Notes: generated by a model from the sequence alone, not told the origin. Numbered from the stretch's first letter, positions 1-9,817 are shown. The stretch: 64,000 nt of DNA from JAQBDA01 sp963709875 (GCA_963709875.1 CAVPYB010000012.1:62001-126000); one strand, 5' to 3'. Numbers and translations: made by a program.

Positions 1-40
1 ATTCCTTGTTCTCAACAAGCTCTTTGGTTGGATCAGCCAT
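1..40 (-). CDS. Start of an unidentified protein (cut by window edge)
   Basis: Only the first 13 codons are inside the window, starting at ATG 40-38 and reading MADPTKELVENKE on the minus strand. An AAGGA-type ribosome binding site lies about 10 bases upstream. The start context is credible, but too little is present to assign a family. It would be the last member of the minus-strand group that begins with the SulP transporter. Confidence 0.45.
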   Translation of the reverse strand, partial: MADPTKELVENKE

Positions 41-170
41 CTCGTAAATATCCTTTCTTGCAGTCAACGCGTATTCCAAAGCCCTTATCCAGGTCTTTAG
101 AATATTGTACCTGACACCTCAAATCCTGATTCCTGTTTATATCGAGACCAGTATTGCTAGCAGGCCCGAC

Positions 171-737
171 CTATCCGTCTGCAGTATCGTGAACAACCGG
201 TTCCAACTCGTATTTTGAATGGCGCTGTTCCTCTTCGGCACTGACTTCTATGTTCAGCTTGACCGACCAGGAGCGCAAACCGACAAACAGCCCCAAGGCA
301 GCGATCGGTAAGGCTATACCGGCACCATATTGAAGCAAATCCTCCGTTCCCCCCACGAAGACAGACCCCATGAAATGGACTGCCAACACAACCACCGTCA
401 CGCCGATCAGATTGGTCTCCAACTCTTCAGTGTTATCGATCTTCAGCCAGTTGGGGAACTCAATCTCGTGGACGAACAGCTGGTAGAGACCCATGGCCGT
501 AATATACAGCACAGTCCCCACCAGGAAGGTATGTACGTATTCTACTACTTCGAAGATCACAAGGGATCTCTCAATTACCTCAGACCCATGAGCTAGTCCA
601 AGCCCGGCGAGGAGCACCTCAATCAGCAGCTGGATCAGGCCAATGCCTCCGAAAACGAAAAAGAAGCATGCAGCGAGAGCCAAACCTATAATAGGTATGA
701 TCACCAGATATCTTGTACGTGCCAATATACGCTCCAT
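171..737 (-). CDS. YqhA/UPF0114-like integral membrane protein
   Basis: A 188-residue protein with about four hydrophobic segments (residues 10-40, 62-85, 110-130 and 138-155). It resembles the YqhA/UPF0114 family: an N-terminal RYLVIIPIIGL segment, a second helix pair followed by a short charged loop (FVHEIEFPNWLKI), and a conserved late hydrophobic block. The biochemical role of the family is not established. It lies 12 bases downstream of the SpoIIAA-like gene on the same strand, so the two are probably co-transcribed with the DUF2252 and SulP genes. The charged C-terminal tail of about 30 residues is likely cytoplasmic. Family assignment is by pattern only. Confidence 0.7.
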   Translation of the reverse strand: MERILARTRYLVIIPIIGLALAACFFFVFGGIGLIQLLIEVLLAGLGLAHGSEVIERSLVIFEVVEYVHTFLVGTVLYITAMGLYQLFVHEIEFPNWLKIDNTEELETNLIGVTVVVLAVHFMGSVFVGGTEDLLQYGAGIALPIAALGLFVGLRSWSVKLNIEVSAEEEQRHSKYELEPVVHDTADG

Positions 738-749
738 CTCGCCTCCTGA

Positions 750-1121
750 TTAACCTTCTTTGACCCATCTCCAGGCCGATTCAAGCTCGGAAAGATCGAA
801 AAAGCGCTCTGCCGTACGGCGGGTGAAGGGGTCCATGACCTTCACCATCCAGGCTTGCCATTTCTGGTCGCCAACAAAGGCAGTTTTTTCCACCTGGCGG
901 TACTGCTGGGTCCCAAGGTTGAAGTCAGCCCTGGCGGCATCCAGACCTCCCCAGCCTTCGAAACCTCCCATGACGACCAGGATATTAATTTTGCCGAAAG
1001 CCGCGATGGCCTGGTCCAATTTGGGCACCAGCACATCATAGTCTTCTGCGGTCAACTTACCGTTGATCCGAAAACCAATGCAGGATTCCGTGCTTTGGGG
1101 TAGTATTTCGATCATCGTCAA
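750..1121 (-). CDS. SpoIIAA-like / STAS-SEC14 type small protein
   Basis: A 123-residue soluble protein resembling the SpoIIAA-like (DUF3478) family: a beta-strand/helix N-terminus with GKLTAEDYDVLVPKLDQAI, a strand NILVVMGGFEGW, and a C-terminal AERFFDLSELESAWRWVKEG that is typical of the family. These proteins have a STAS/SEC14-like fold. Some have been tied to membrane or lipid association, but no general function is agreed. It sits between DUF2252 and the YqhA-like gene. Because the SulP transporter in the same group also carries a STAS domain, a regulatory link is possible but is inference only. Confidence 0.7.
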   Translation of the reverse strand: MTMIEILPQSTESCIGFRINGKLTAEDYDVLVPKLDQAIAAFGKINILVVMGGFEGWGGLDAARADFNLGTQQYRQVEKTAFVGDQKWQAWMVKVMDPFTRRTAERFFDLSELESAWRWVKEG

Positions 1122-1161
1122 TTCTCCTTTTTACGGCCGCTCTGCTAGCCAATAGTATGTA

Positions 1162-2571
1162 TTAGATCCCCTGCTCGGCTTCAATACGGCCTGACTTCAC
1201 CGCTTCCACCAGCGCCTGGTGGTCGCGCTCTGTCTGGTCGGCGTATGTCATTGCAAAACCGCCAATCGTTTTATCGAAAGCGTCACTCTTTCCCAGGTAT
1301 CCGGCAATCGCCGCAGGATCACCGGTGCGGGCGTGGGCACGGGCTAAACAAGCACTGCAAACTCCAAGATAGGTGCCCAAACCCGTCACATCCAACGCAG
1401 CAACATCTACCGATCCCTTCATGTCCTTTAGCTGCCGCCAATAATATTGCTTTTCGCTGAGCGGACTCTGGTGCCAGCCCAAGAAGATATCGCTGGCGGC
1501 CTGTATCAGCCGCTGACTGACCACAACCCTTTGTGCATGGCTACTGTATCCCCGATCCGGCAGATAGGTCTGCAGCACCGAAGGGCCGGCTTCTTTCTGC
1601 TGCAAGATGATGGCATCCTCCTGCGCACCACCCTCGAGCAGCAAGATGCTGCATGTAGTCCCGACACTGCCCACACCGCCAACCCGCAAAGCCGCATCTG
1701 TGGGGCGAAATCGTGAAAGCAGCATGCGCCTTTCTTCTGACAGGCTGGAGATATATTCGAACCAGCTCTCTTCCACGTATTCTTCGGTGAATTGGGCTTT
1801 CTGATCCTCGGTAAGCAGATCATCCAATCGGACAATGAGAGGCGGATCATTGATGAACTGCCGCCGACCACCCACCAGTTCAGTAAGCTTTTCCAGGGTG
1901 ACCGTCTGGGTCTTGGTGCGCGCTTTTTTGAGCATTTTCTCTGTACTCTTAGTGCCTTTCTTGGAATAGCGCTCAAACAGCGCCAAGACTTGCTCGGCTT
2001 CGACATGGTAATACCACACATCCAGGATCGACAGTTCCGAGAACCTGCCCACAGCTTCCCGATAAACTCTGGCAACCAGCCTGGCTAACTTGCGGTTGTC
2101 TTTGTCTTTGAAGCCATTCTGGCGTCCTGCTACTACCGCGCTGGCAGCCAGGCGCTTGATGTCCCATTCCCACGGCCCAGGGTATGCTTCATCAAAATCG
2201 TTCAGGTCAAAGACCAAATTACGCTCTGGTGTGGCAAAGACGCCAAAATTCGATAAATGCGCATCGCCGCACAAGACCACATCGAGACCCGAAACCGGTG
2301 TTTTCGCCAGGTCGGCTGCCATCACAACCGCCGAGCCGCGCAGGAAAGCAAAAGGCGAAGCCAGCATGCGTCCATACTTGATGGGCAGCAATTCCGGTAT
2401 GCGCCCCTTATCCTGTGCCTGAAGCAGCTTGAGGGGGTCGCGGCGGTTGGGCGCTGGTGCCCATTCAGCATGACTGCCGCGCGACACCTGCTTGCGGCGG
2501 CTTTTCCCCAGCACACGGCGCTCCTCAACCAGCATGTGTTCACTATCTGTCAGTTGTTCAGACATTTTCAT
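1162..2571 (-). CDS. DUF2252 family protein
   Basis: About 469 residues. The N-terminal RGSHAEWAPAPNRRDPLKLL, followed by LLPIKYGRMLASPFAFLRGS, VVLCGDAHLSNFG and LVFDLNDFDEAYPGPWEWD, is the hallmark sequence series of DUF2252. The GDAHLSNFG and DLNDFDE pair resembles the catalytic and metal-binding loops of aminoglycoside-phosphotransferase/kinase-like folds, which is why the family is often suspected of being kinase-like; no substrate is known. The reading frame opens at GTG 2574, but ATG 2571 or ATG 2565 are more natural starts. The start overlaps the 3' end of the SulP gene by about 14 bases, so translation is likely coupled. Confidence 0.85.
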   Translation of the reverse strand: MKMSEQLTDSEHMLVEERRVLGKSRRKQVSRGSHAEWAPAPNRRDPLKLLQAQDKGRIPELLPIKYGRMLASPFAFLRGSAVVMAADLAKTPVSGLDVVLCGDAHLSNFGVFATPERNLVFDLNDFDEAYPGPWEWDIKRLAASAVVAGRQNGFKDKDNRKLARLVARVYREAVGRFSELSILDVWYYHVEAEQVLALFERYSKKGTKSTEKMLKKARTKTQTVTLEKLTELVGGRRQFINDPPLIVRLDDLLTEDQKAQFTEEYVEESWFEYISSLSEERRMLLSRFRPTDAALRVGGVGSVGTTCSILLLEGGAQEDAIILQQKEAGPSVLQTYLPDRGYSSHAQRVVVSQRLIQAASDIFLGWHQSPLSEKQYYWRQLKDMKGSVDVAALDVTGLGTYLGVCSACLARAHARTGDPAAIAGYLGKSDAFDKTIGGFAMTYADQTERDHQALVEAVKSGRIEAEQGI

Positions 2572-4357
2572 CACGTTCTTTGAACTTCGCTTGATGGATT
2601 AAGTCCACCAAATCCTGGAAATCCACTTTATCCGAAGGGTGCTTTTGCAGGTGCATGACCACCGCAGAAGCAATATTATTATGGATGTGGTCGGCTCCAA
2701 TCAGGTCGATTACACCATCACGTTGCAATATCTCGTGGACCTGGGATTTTAAACTCGTTATATGGAGATCGATCCCATGATCCAAACCTGACTGTGCAAT
2801 CTTCTTCAGCATGTCGGCGCCCTCCGCATCAATAAAATTGACCCCTTCCATGCTCAGGACCACACCATTCAAAGGCACGTCTGCCTGGGTGCTCACCTGC
2901 CGTAAGCGATCTCCCAAAGCGTCTGCGTTGACAAAAAATAGCCCGCCATCGAAACGCAGGATGCTCAACCCGGGGAATGTTTGGCTATCCGGATATTCAT
3001 CCAGTTCAAAGAATGACAGCGTCCCGATTTTTCTGCCAAGTTCTGGAATATTGGGCAGTGCCGATACGGCTACCAGCCAGAAGATGGATAGAGCCACACC
3101 GATGACAACTCCCTGTAAGATCCCAAAGGTGATCACGCCTAGTAATGCTGCCATCGCAATCCAGAATTCAAAGCGCTTCACCCGTAAGATTCGCTTCATT
3201 TCCTTGACATCCATCATTCCCATGACAACGGCCTCGATAATGATGGCTCCCAAAACAGCCTCGGGCAAAGCGGAGAAGAGTGGAGCCAGGAACATTAAAG
3301 TCAGGATGATAAAGAGAGCCTGGGCTAGGTTGGAAATTTGCGATTGTGCGCCTGCCTGATCATTGACAGGGCTCTTGGACAGGCTGCCGTTGTCGAATAT
3401 GCCCTGGAATAAACCTGAAGCCACGTTGGAGGCTCCCTGGGCCAGCAGTTCCTGGTTGATATCAATCCGATAGTTGTGCTTGCTGGCATATTCGCGCACA
3501 GCCGCGGTGGTTACTGAAAATCCAATCAATAACAGACCAACCGCCGCACCGACGATCATCGCTAAGTTGTCCAGGAGAAAGCCCAGGTTGGGCAGCGTGA
3601 AACTTGGCAATCCACGCGGTACCTCAGCAATCAGAGAAATACCTAGATCACCGAGGTTGAATAGTAAAGTCGCACCGATACCCAGCACAACCGCAACCAG
3701 CGCGCCAGGAATCTTCGGGGCAAAAACCTTGATCCCAAAAACGAGTATCAGGGCGATGATACCCACAACCAAAGTGGGTATGCTGGTCTCAGGGAACCCG
3801 GTTACCCAGCCCCACAATTTCCCCCAGGTGTTTGCGCCTGTGGACTCCGTTCCGGTGATTTTGAACAGCTCACCGGCGGCGACATTGAGCGCAACACCAA
3901 AAGTAAAGCCCGTCAATACACTTGCTGACAGGAATTCGGAGATCCATCCCATTTTAAACAGGTACATGATGATGAATAACAACCCGGCAACAAACACGAT
4001 CGCAGATGCCGTTGCAACTGCTTCCGCAGAACCTCCACTCGCAACAACCAGCACGGCCGCGCCAAGTACTGCCGCCGTGGAGGAACTTGGTCCTTGGGTG
4101 ACCTGTTTCGAGGTGGTGAATAAGGCAAAAGCGATCAATCCGACCGCCGCAGCATAGAGTCCATACTGCACCGGTACACCGCTGATAGCGGCATACCCCA
4201 GGGATGTGGGCACCATCAATGCCCACACGGATAGTCCTGCAATGATGTCGTTCTTCAACCACGCCCGGTTATATTTGGGTAGCCAGCTCACAATTGGCAG
4301 AAAACGGGCCAGACCAGCATTTGTTTTTGCGGGCGCATTTTTATTTATTTCAGCCAT
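2558..4357 (-). CDS. SulP family inorganic anion transporter with STAS domain
   Basis: A 599-residue SLC26/SulP permease of normal family length. After a short cytoplasmic N-terminus it shows the family signature GLSVWALMVPTSLGYAAISG and PVQYGLYAAAVG, then ten or more hydrophobic segments to about residue 430. A cytoplasmic STAS domain follows (about 460-580, core GVVLSMEGVNFIDAEGADML). The family moves sulfate, bicarbonate or other small anions; the substrate cannot be read from sequence. GGAGGATCACTATG gives a strong ribosome binding site. A TATAAT hexamer lies on the minus strand at 4457-4452 without a convincing -35. It is the first gene of the minus-strand group running to the window edge. 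Confidence 0.9.
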   Translation of the reverse strand: MAEINKNAPAKTNAGLARFLPIVSWLPKYNRAWLKNDIIAGLSVWALMVPTSLGYAAISGVPVQYGLYAAAVGLIAFALFTTSKQVTQGPSSSTAAVLGAAVLVVASGGSAEAVATASAIVFVAGLLFIIMYLFKMGWISEFLSASVLTGFTFGVALNVAAGELFKITGTESTGANTWGKLWGWVTGFPETSIPTLVVGIIALILVFGIKVFAPKIPGALVAVVLGIGATLLFNLGDLGISLIAEVPRGLPSFTLPNLGFLLDNLAMIVGAAVGLLLIGFSVTTAAVREYASKHNYRIDINQELLAQGASNVASGLFQGIFDNGSLSKSPVNDQAGAQSQISNLAQALFIILTLMFLAPLFSALPEAVLGAIIIEAVVMGMMDVKEMKRILRVKRFEFWIAMAALLGVITFGILQGVVIGVALSIFWLVAVSALPNIPELGRKIGTLSFFELDEYPDSQTFPGLSILRFDGGLFFVNADALGDRLRQVSTQADVPLNGVVLSMEGVNFIDAEGADMLKKIAQSGLDHGIDLHITSLKSQVHEILQRDGVIDLIGADHIHNNIASAVVMHLQKHPSDKVDFQDLVDLIHQAKFKERDENV

Positions 4358-4719
4358 AGTGATCCTCCTGTATGTACAGAGCGCATGCTGAGGCTGATCC
4401 TGAATTCATATATGGGACTTGAAAGCATACCAATTTAGTGTCTGCAGCTTTATTATACCCAGGAGCAACCGGGTTTGGTCTAAACCCGTTTGGGAGGGGC
4501 AACACCTGTAAATTCAGCGATGGAGAGATTTGTCGTTATCGACCATACCTTGGATCTGGTTTTTCCTCGGGATAGTTTCCCCTGCATAAATGTACCCCCA
4601 CGGAGACCTGATACGCCCCCCCCCCGACAGGTACAACAAGGAGTTCATTTGTACTTAAAAACGTGGAGAACGGGGAAATACTCCCATTCTCCATTAGCAG
4701 CACATAGGACTTTGACAGT
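4358..4719. other. Intergenic region upstream of the SulP gene
   Basis: No convincing gene is present. It contains a minus-strand TATAAT (4457-4452) suitable for the SulP gene, a small inverted repeat CGGGTTT/AAACCCG at about 4470-4488, and a homopolymer of about ten C residues near 4617. An open frame on the plus strand at 4490-4786 runs through the antisense of tRNA-Val and is judged spurious. Confidence 0.5.
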
Positions 4720-4792
4720 GGGCGGTATTGGACTCGAACCAACGACCTTTGCGATGTCAACGCAACGCTCTAACCAGCTGAGCTAACCGCCC
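4720..4792 (-). tRNA. tRNA-Val (anticodon GAC)
   Basis: Folds as a normal 73-nt tRNA on the minus strand. The acceptor stem is GGGCGGT/ACCGCCC, the D stem GCTC/GAGC, and the anticodon stem TTGCG/CGCAA with loop TTGACAT, giving anticodon GAC. The variable loop is AGGTC, and the T arm GTTGG-TTCGAGT-CCAAT closes with a terminal G-U pair. No CCA is encoded. It decodes the GUC and GUU valine codons. Confidence 0.96.
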
Positions 4793-4853
4793 GTATTTCG
4801 TGGGGCACATTATACCTGCCGCAGGTCATTTTCGCAAGACGGGTGCGGGGACG

Positions 4854-7010
4854 TCAGCCGCGGGAGCGGTTGTACAAGGCAGCCGCACCGCCCACCAGTA
4901 GACCCACCCCGCCCCAGACCGGGATGAGCCGCAGGACGGCAGAGATCTGTGCCAGCGTGAAATCCGGCACGCTGTGACCGTGCAGCCCGATCTTGACCAC
5001 CATCAGCAGCACTGCCAGCAGCGGGACCAAGGTACCGAAAGCTGCGCCGAGCAGGAGGTACCAGTAGCCCCGCAGCCGCCCGCCGAAGCGCAGCCCGGTG
5101 GCAATCGCCCCCAGCGAGGAGAGCAGGGCTGCCAGCAATATCGCCTGCCGTTCGTCACGACCTTCGAAGGACAGCCAGAGCATCGCTACCACCCCTAGCA
5201 AGATGCCCCCCAGCCGCAAGATGCGATGCGTCCGAAGGTTGGCTGGCATCAATTCGTTCTGCCGGGCGCGTTCGACCGCCGCTTCTGTAAGCGGGATATA
5301 GATGGCTATCTGGGTGCCTTTGCCAGGTTTCGAGTTGATTTTCAGGTAGCCGGTCAGCAGCTCGGTGCGCTCGCGCATATTGACCATTCCCAGGCTGCCC
5401 CGGCTGTCGTAGCCGGCGTTAACCAGATCAAGATCGAAGCCGACTCCGTCATCCTTGATCTCCAGCAGGGCGATCTCTTTCCCAGTCGGTTGCAGACGCA
5501 CCCAGATGTGCCCTGCCCGGGCATGTTTGCGGGCGTTGTTGACCGCTTCCTCGATGATATTGAAGACCACTCCCTGCTTGGATGGCTCCAGCTGCGAGGC
5601 GGTGTCGGAGTCTATCGATACGATGACCTCCTGGTTGTAGGTCTGGCGCATCTTATCCGCCATCGACTGCAAGGCGGCATCCAGACCCTGCGATTCCAGC
5701 ACCAACGGTCGCAGGGTAAAGAGCATGTGCCGGATTTCCATGGTCGTCTGCCGGGCCTGTTCCTCGACACTGTATAGCTCAGCAGCAGTAGCTTTCGGAT
5801 CTTTCTCGAGCAGCCGGCGGGCATAGTTCACCCGCATGGCGATGGCGGCCACCGACTGGGTCGGGCCATCGTGCAGGTCACGCGCCAGCTTGCTGCGCGC
5901 CTCTTCCTGGGTCTCGATCATGCGTTCCTTCTCCTGTTCGAGGTCACGGTATAAGCGCGGCATTCTGAATGGCGATCATCGACTGGCTGGCGATCATCTC
6001 CAGCACCTTCTGGCGCTCTGGTATGAAAAAATCGCTCTGTGGATGCCCATACAACAGCACGCCGTAGGTGTCCAGACCGGTTCGCAGCGGGATGCAGTAA
6101 ACTGAAGTGCAGGTTTGCAGGGCAGTGATCTTCCACAGTTCAGGATCGCCGGAGAGATCATTCGAGAGGCGCGACCTCGCCTTCATCGATCGCCCGCCCG
6201 ACCAGGCCTGCCGTCCCGGGCAATGGAAACGCGCATATCGGCCTGGCTGAAGCGGCGTGCAGAACCTACCCGCAGCTTTGGGTCGCCATTGTCATTTTGG
6301 GAATACAGCAGCACTGCGCTGACCAATTGATCCCGTGCGGCAGGCTTGCCCCCGATCGCCCCGCTGCTCAGGTCAAGGGCCTTATCCAGGCACGCGTTGA
6401 TAGTTCAGCGAGGCGTTCAACTCGGCGATCAGTTTGAAAATGGCTGATAACCAGCCCGAATCGCTGTGCAGCCCATCCAGCTTTCCAGCAGCAAATGTCT
6501 GCTGCGTGCGGGCTATCTCAGCCTGCAGCCGCTGGCTCACCGAGCCGAAGAACAAGACCGTAAACAGGCACAGGGGGATCAATGTGACCAAGAAAAACAA
6601 GGTTGACAGCATGTCTGCGGCAAGCATCGCTGCCAGCCCTAGCAGGAGCAAGCCTGCCAGCGTGGCGATAGCGCCGCCTGCCAGACCGAAGTATGTGGAT
6701 GCGCTCAGCGAGGGCAGCAGGATCACCCAGCCAATATTGCCGTCGGTGGCACCGCTGAAGATGAACAACCCGCACGCCACGGCGAGATCGAAGAGCACGC
6801 TGACCGTAGCGCTGGAAAGGCAGCCGTTTGCCCAGCACCAGAAGCAAGTCCCAGGAGCAGGTTTCCGGCAGCCGCGAGCAGGATGATTAGGACTAATGGG
6901 CGTGACAGGCCGTCACCGCTCGCCATGCTGACCGCCAGTCCGGTCAGGGTCAGCCAGCGCAGCAGGATAACGATCCAATCGATCAGGTCTTCAAGTACCG
7001 GTCCTTGCCC
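4854..7010 (-). CDS. Membrane sensor histidine kinase (HisKA_3/NarL type), apparent frameshifts
   Basis: Read across several frames, the minus strand encodes one kinase. It has N-terminal hydrophobic helices (about 6950-6560), a GAF-like sensor region (about 6400-5950), then a dimerization helix with the phospho-acceptor histidine in SKLARDLHDGPTQSVAAIAM. The HATPase domain (NIIEEAVNNARKHA, DDGVGFD, GSLGMVNMRERTELL) and a C-terminal membrane portion follow (about 5250-4854). The HDGPTQ motif is typical of DegS/NarX-like kinases that partner LuxR-type regulators; no such regulator is adjacent. The largest intact piece is 4854-5963. Breaks occur near 5965, 6180, 6390 and 6800. Domain order is continuous across the breaks, so indel errors are as likely as true decay. 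The N-terminal start is uncertain. Confidence 0.75.
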
Positions 7011-7067
7011 ATGCAGTTATGATAACTGAAAAACGGGCTCTGGCTCTGCGATATCACCTGGCGCACT

Positions 7068-7657
7068 TTACATTTCGGTAAGTAGGGGGATAGCAGCCTT
7101 CACAGCCCTGGCGCGGTGGCTGAGCCGGTTCTTCTCCGGCATGTCCAGCTCCGCCATCGTCTTCCCCAGCTCGCTGACCAAGAAGATGGGATCGTAGCCG
7201 AAACCCTGCGAGCCGCGCTGCTCGGGAATGATCTCCCCATGGCATTGCCCACCGCAAATACCACTTCCCCTCCCGGCTTCGCCAGTGCAACGGTGCAGTG
7301 GAAATGCGCCAGCCAGGGAGCCGGGTGAGCGTGCAGCACCTCCAGGAAATACGCCCGGCGGTCGGCGTCGGTCGCACCCGGCTGTGGGGAGTAAACGTGC
7401 CGACCGGATGCCCGGGGCTCCGCCCAATACATCGACTTCCAGCCCGGAATCGTCTGCCAGGGTCAGCAGCCCGGAGGCAAGCGCGTATTCGGCAGCCTTT
7501 AACGCCGCGTTTTCGGCGTAAGTCGCACCGGTCTCCTCGACTCCAAGTGCAGGTCGAGTTGCTGCGGCGTGACCAGCACCAGGTCAAGGTTCTCAAGCAG
7601 CGCGGTCAGCTCGTGTATTTTCCCCGCATTGCTGCTTGCGATGAGCAGTTTTTTCAT
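7068..7657 (-). CDS. rdgB: Non-canonical purine NTP pyrophosphatase (RdgB/HAM1), apparent frameshifts
   Basis: This enzyme hydrolyses ITP, dITP and XTP to monophosphates and cleans the nucleotide pool. The start at ATG 7657 reads MKKLLIASSNAGKIHELTAL, the classical family N-terminus with the SNxxK substrate loop. Further pieces in other frames supply EETGATYAENAALKA, ADDSGLEVDVLGGAPG, ATDADRRAYFLEVLHAHP, and the C-terminal GFGYDPIFLVSELGKTMAEL with SHRARAVK. All family motifs are present in order, but at least three single-base-type shifts (about 7540, 7400 and 7220) separate them. The total span of 590 bases matches a roughly 196-residue enzyme. The upstream sensor kinase lies on the same strand, 50-60 bases beyond the rdgB stop. 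Confidence 0.85.
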
Positions 7658-7723
7658 AAGCTCTCCCTGAGAGCAATATATTATTCGTCACACACCGTTC
7701 CAAATCAAAATATTTAGTATAAC

Positions 7724-7752
7724 TTGACGCTCAATTCTATCTATGCTATAAT
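7724..7752 (+). promoter_or_regulatory. Sigma-70 type promoter for yceD
   Basis: TTGACG (7724-7729), a 17-base spacer and a perfect TATAAT (7747-7752). The predicted start near 7759 lies 17-32 bases upstream of the candidate yceD start codons. Confidence 0.8.
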
Positions 7753-7790
7753 CTATCGGACAATTTACCTCTGCTGTGACAACAACGCCA

Positions 7791-8312
7791 GTGTCCGATA
7801 AAACAAATCTTTTCCGGCTGAACTTAGGCTTTTTAATTCACCAACCCGTCGGTTCCAGCCGGGATTTTATTTTTGAGATTCCCTGAGGTCAGCCTAGATA
7901 CCTGACCTGAAACTGAAAGATTTAGCAGGCTCTGCCAGGGTAACTCGCACTGACCCAAGGTTTGCTGGTGCATGGAAAATTGCATGCGCTGCTGCATACA
8001 GAGTGTGTCCGCTGTCTGACAGATTTCCTTCAGCCGCTCAGTACTGATTTTACCGAATTATATGCCTTCTCGAGGAAGTCAATAACCGACTCGGAGTTGG
8101 TACTCCCAGAAGACGCCCATATCAATCTCCGGCCGTTGGTCCGCGAATACATGCTGCTGGATATTCCCATCAAGCCGCTCTGTTCTCCGGATTGCAAAGG
8201 TCTGTGTCTGATCTGCGGTGAAAATCTGAACGAAAGCACATGCGATCACGGACCAGACAGTCTGGACCCTCGCTTATCAATACTTAAAACACTGCTCGAC
8301 GAGCAGAATTAG
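7791..8312 (+). CDS. yceD: YceD/DUF177 family protein, apparent frameshifts
   Basis: YceD-like proteins are linked to 23S rRNA accumulation and ribosomal protein L32 expression. The C-terminal two thirds (7962-8312) is intact, with HTECVRCLTDFLQPL and CSPDCKGLCLICGENLNE, the cysteine-rich metal-binding tail of the family. The usual N-terminus is found upstream in other frames: LNLGFLIHQPVGSSRDFIFE from about 7818, then DLKLKDLAGSARVTRTD. Shifts fall near 7885, 7912 and 7955. GTG 7791 is the chosen start; an in-frame GTG at 7776 is possible. The TTG at 7962 would be only an artefactual start. rpmF, the usual downstream neighbour, is absent; the sigma factor gene follows instead. Confidence 0.8.
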
Positions 8313-8382
8313 ATCGTTTCAATCTGACTCTACATTCTCGACAAGACCTGTCAATCCGGCTCACGTGTAAGAAGGGAACTGC

Positions 8383-9560
8383 ATGGCACCATCAGGAAAG
8401 CCACCCCTAGACGAAGACACGATCCAAATCCTGCTGAACAAAGCGCATGTGCACGGCTATCTCTCCATTACGAGGAGATCATGGAAGAATACCCGGAGCT
8501 GGATGACGAAATCGGATGCTTCCGAGAATCTGATCCAATATCTGCGTCGCAATGGAGTCGATGTCACCGGAGAAGATGCCGAAGAGACGGATAGCGAGTT
8601 CGAAGCCCTGGCGGACGAGAACGTGTACTATACGCAAATCTCGAAAGCATCTCTGCCAGCGATACGGTCGATATATACCTGAAAGAGATGTCGCGCATCC
8701 CACTCCTGACCATCGAAGAGGAAGTCAGCCTCGCCCAGCGAATCGAGCGAGGCCAGGAGGCCCGGCTGGAACTGGCGAAATTCAATGGGCGCACCAACTC
8801 GAAGCTGCGCAGGCTGCTCGAAGAAGACATCCAGGACGCCGCCTTGGCCTGGGAGCACCTGATCAAAGCCAACACCCGCCTGGTGGTCAGCATTGCTAAA
8901 AAATATATCGGTCGTGGTGTGCCGTTCCTGGACCTGATCCAGGAAGGGAACCTGGGCTTGATGAAGGCGGTTGAAAAGTTCGACTATCAGCGCGGATTTC
9001 GATTTTCCACTTACGCCACCTGGTGGATCAGGCAGACCATCACCCGCGCCATCGCCGACCAGGGTCGCACCATCCGGCTGCCCGTGCATATGTCCGACCG
9101 CATCCGCTACATGTATCGCATCTCCCACGAAATGGAACAGACCCTGGGTCGCCCGCCGACACCCGACGAGCTGGCAGACCAGATGGAAGTTGCCCCTCAA
9201 AAAGTCTCCTGGATGCTTCAGGTCTCCTGGATCCCGCTCTCCCTTGAAAGCCCGGTTGGGGATGAAGAAGATTCCGAGCTGGGAATGTTTGTCGAAGACA
9301 AAGTCACCCCCACCCCTCTCAGACGGTATATGAGAACATGCTGCGTGAAAGGGTGGACGAGGTGCTGTCCACGCTATCACCGAGAGAAGCCGCGCATACT
9401 GCGCATGCGTTTCGGTTTGGACGACAATCACCCCTACACATTGGAAGAGGTCGGTGCCAAATTCGGTCTGACGCGCGAGCGGATCCGGCAGATCGAAGGC
9501 AAGGCGTTGCGCCGACTGCGCCATCCCTGCCATGCTCGCCAGCTGCGCGAATACCTGTAA
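8383..9560 (+). CDS. rpoD: Primary-type RNA polymerase sigma-70 factor (RpoD/SigA), apparent frameshifts
   Basis: Sigma subunit directing RNA polymerase to -35/-10 promoters. Regions can be read in order: 1.2 (VDIYLKEMSRIPLLTIEEEV) and 2.1-2.4 (LIKANTRLVVSIAKKYIGRG, FLDLIQEGNLGLMKAVEKFD, FRFSTYATWWIRQTITRAIA). Region 3 (PPTPDELADQMEV) follows, then 4.2 (YTLEEVGAKFGLTRERIRQI, EGKALRRLRHP). Shifts appear near 8470, 8515, 8631, 9318 and 9393. Between them the sequence is that of a normal group 1/2 factor about 390 residues long, with region 1.1 reduced. The window contains matching TTGACA/TATAAT promoters. A principal sigma factor cannot be inactive, so sequence error is the likelier explanation unless this is a secondary copy. 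Confidence 0.85.
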
Positions 9561-9563
9561 TCC

Positions 9564-9592
9564 TTGACAAATCGCCCAGCGACGTTTAGACT
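9564..9592 (+). promoter_or_regulatory. Sigma-70 type promoter of the 42-codon gene
   Basis: Perfect TTGACA (9564-9569), a 17-base spacer, then TAGACT (9587-9592). The transcript would begin near 9599, just ahead of the AGAAGG ribosome binding site at 9606-9611. Confidence 0.75.
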
Positions 9593-9619
9593 TACGGGCA
9601 CGAACAGAAGGATTGGTTA

Positions 9620-9748
9620 ATGAGCACTTATTTTGTTTTCACTGCTGCGATACTGACGATGTCTATGTTAATGGTCATGATGATGGCCATTATGATGGGC
9701 ATGGCAACCATCACTCGCGCCTGGGCAGTCGCCGGAGAATCGGCCTGA
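9620..9748 (+). CDS. Methionine-rich single-pass small membrane protein (42 aa)
   Basis: An ORF of 42 codons starting at ATG 9620, eight bases after AGAAGG. Ten of the 42 residues are methionine, in clusters such as LMVMMMAIMMGM, forming one hydrophobic helix from about residue 4 to 30 with a short polar tail ending in AVAGESA. It has its own promoter (9564-9592) and a strong intrinsic terminator immediately after it, so it is a complete one-gene transcription unit. I recognise no family. Methionine clusters can bind Cu(I), or may simply reflect a compact helix; function is unknown. Overlapping frames are shadows. Confidence 0.65.
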   Translation: MSTYFVFTAAILTMSMLMVMMMAIMMGMATITRAWAVAGESA

Positions 9749-9769
9749 TAAACCCAACCAAGTGTTCTC

Positions 9770-9805
9770 AAGGGCTGTCCAGATGTGGACAGCCCTTTTA
9801 TTTTG
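9770..9805 (+). terminator. Intrinsic terminator after the 42-codon gene
   Basis: An 11-bp perfect stem AAGGGCTGTCC/GGACAGCCCTT with loop AGATGT, followed by TTATTTTG. It separates the small gene from metG. Confidence 0.85.
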
Positions 9806-9817
9806 ACGGACTCGACC

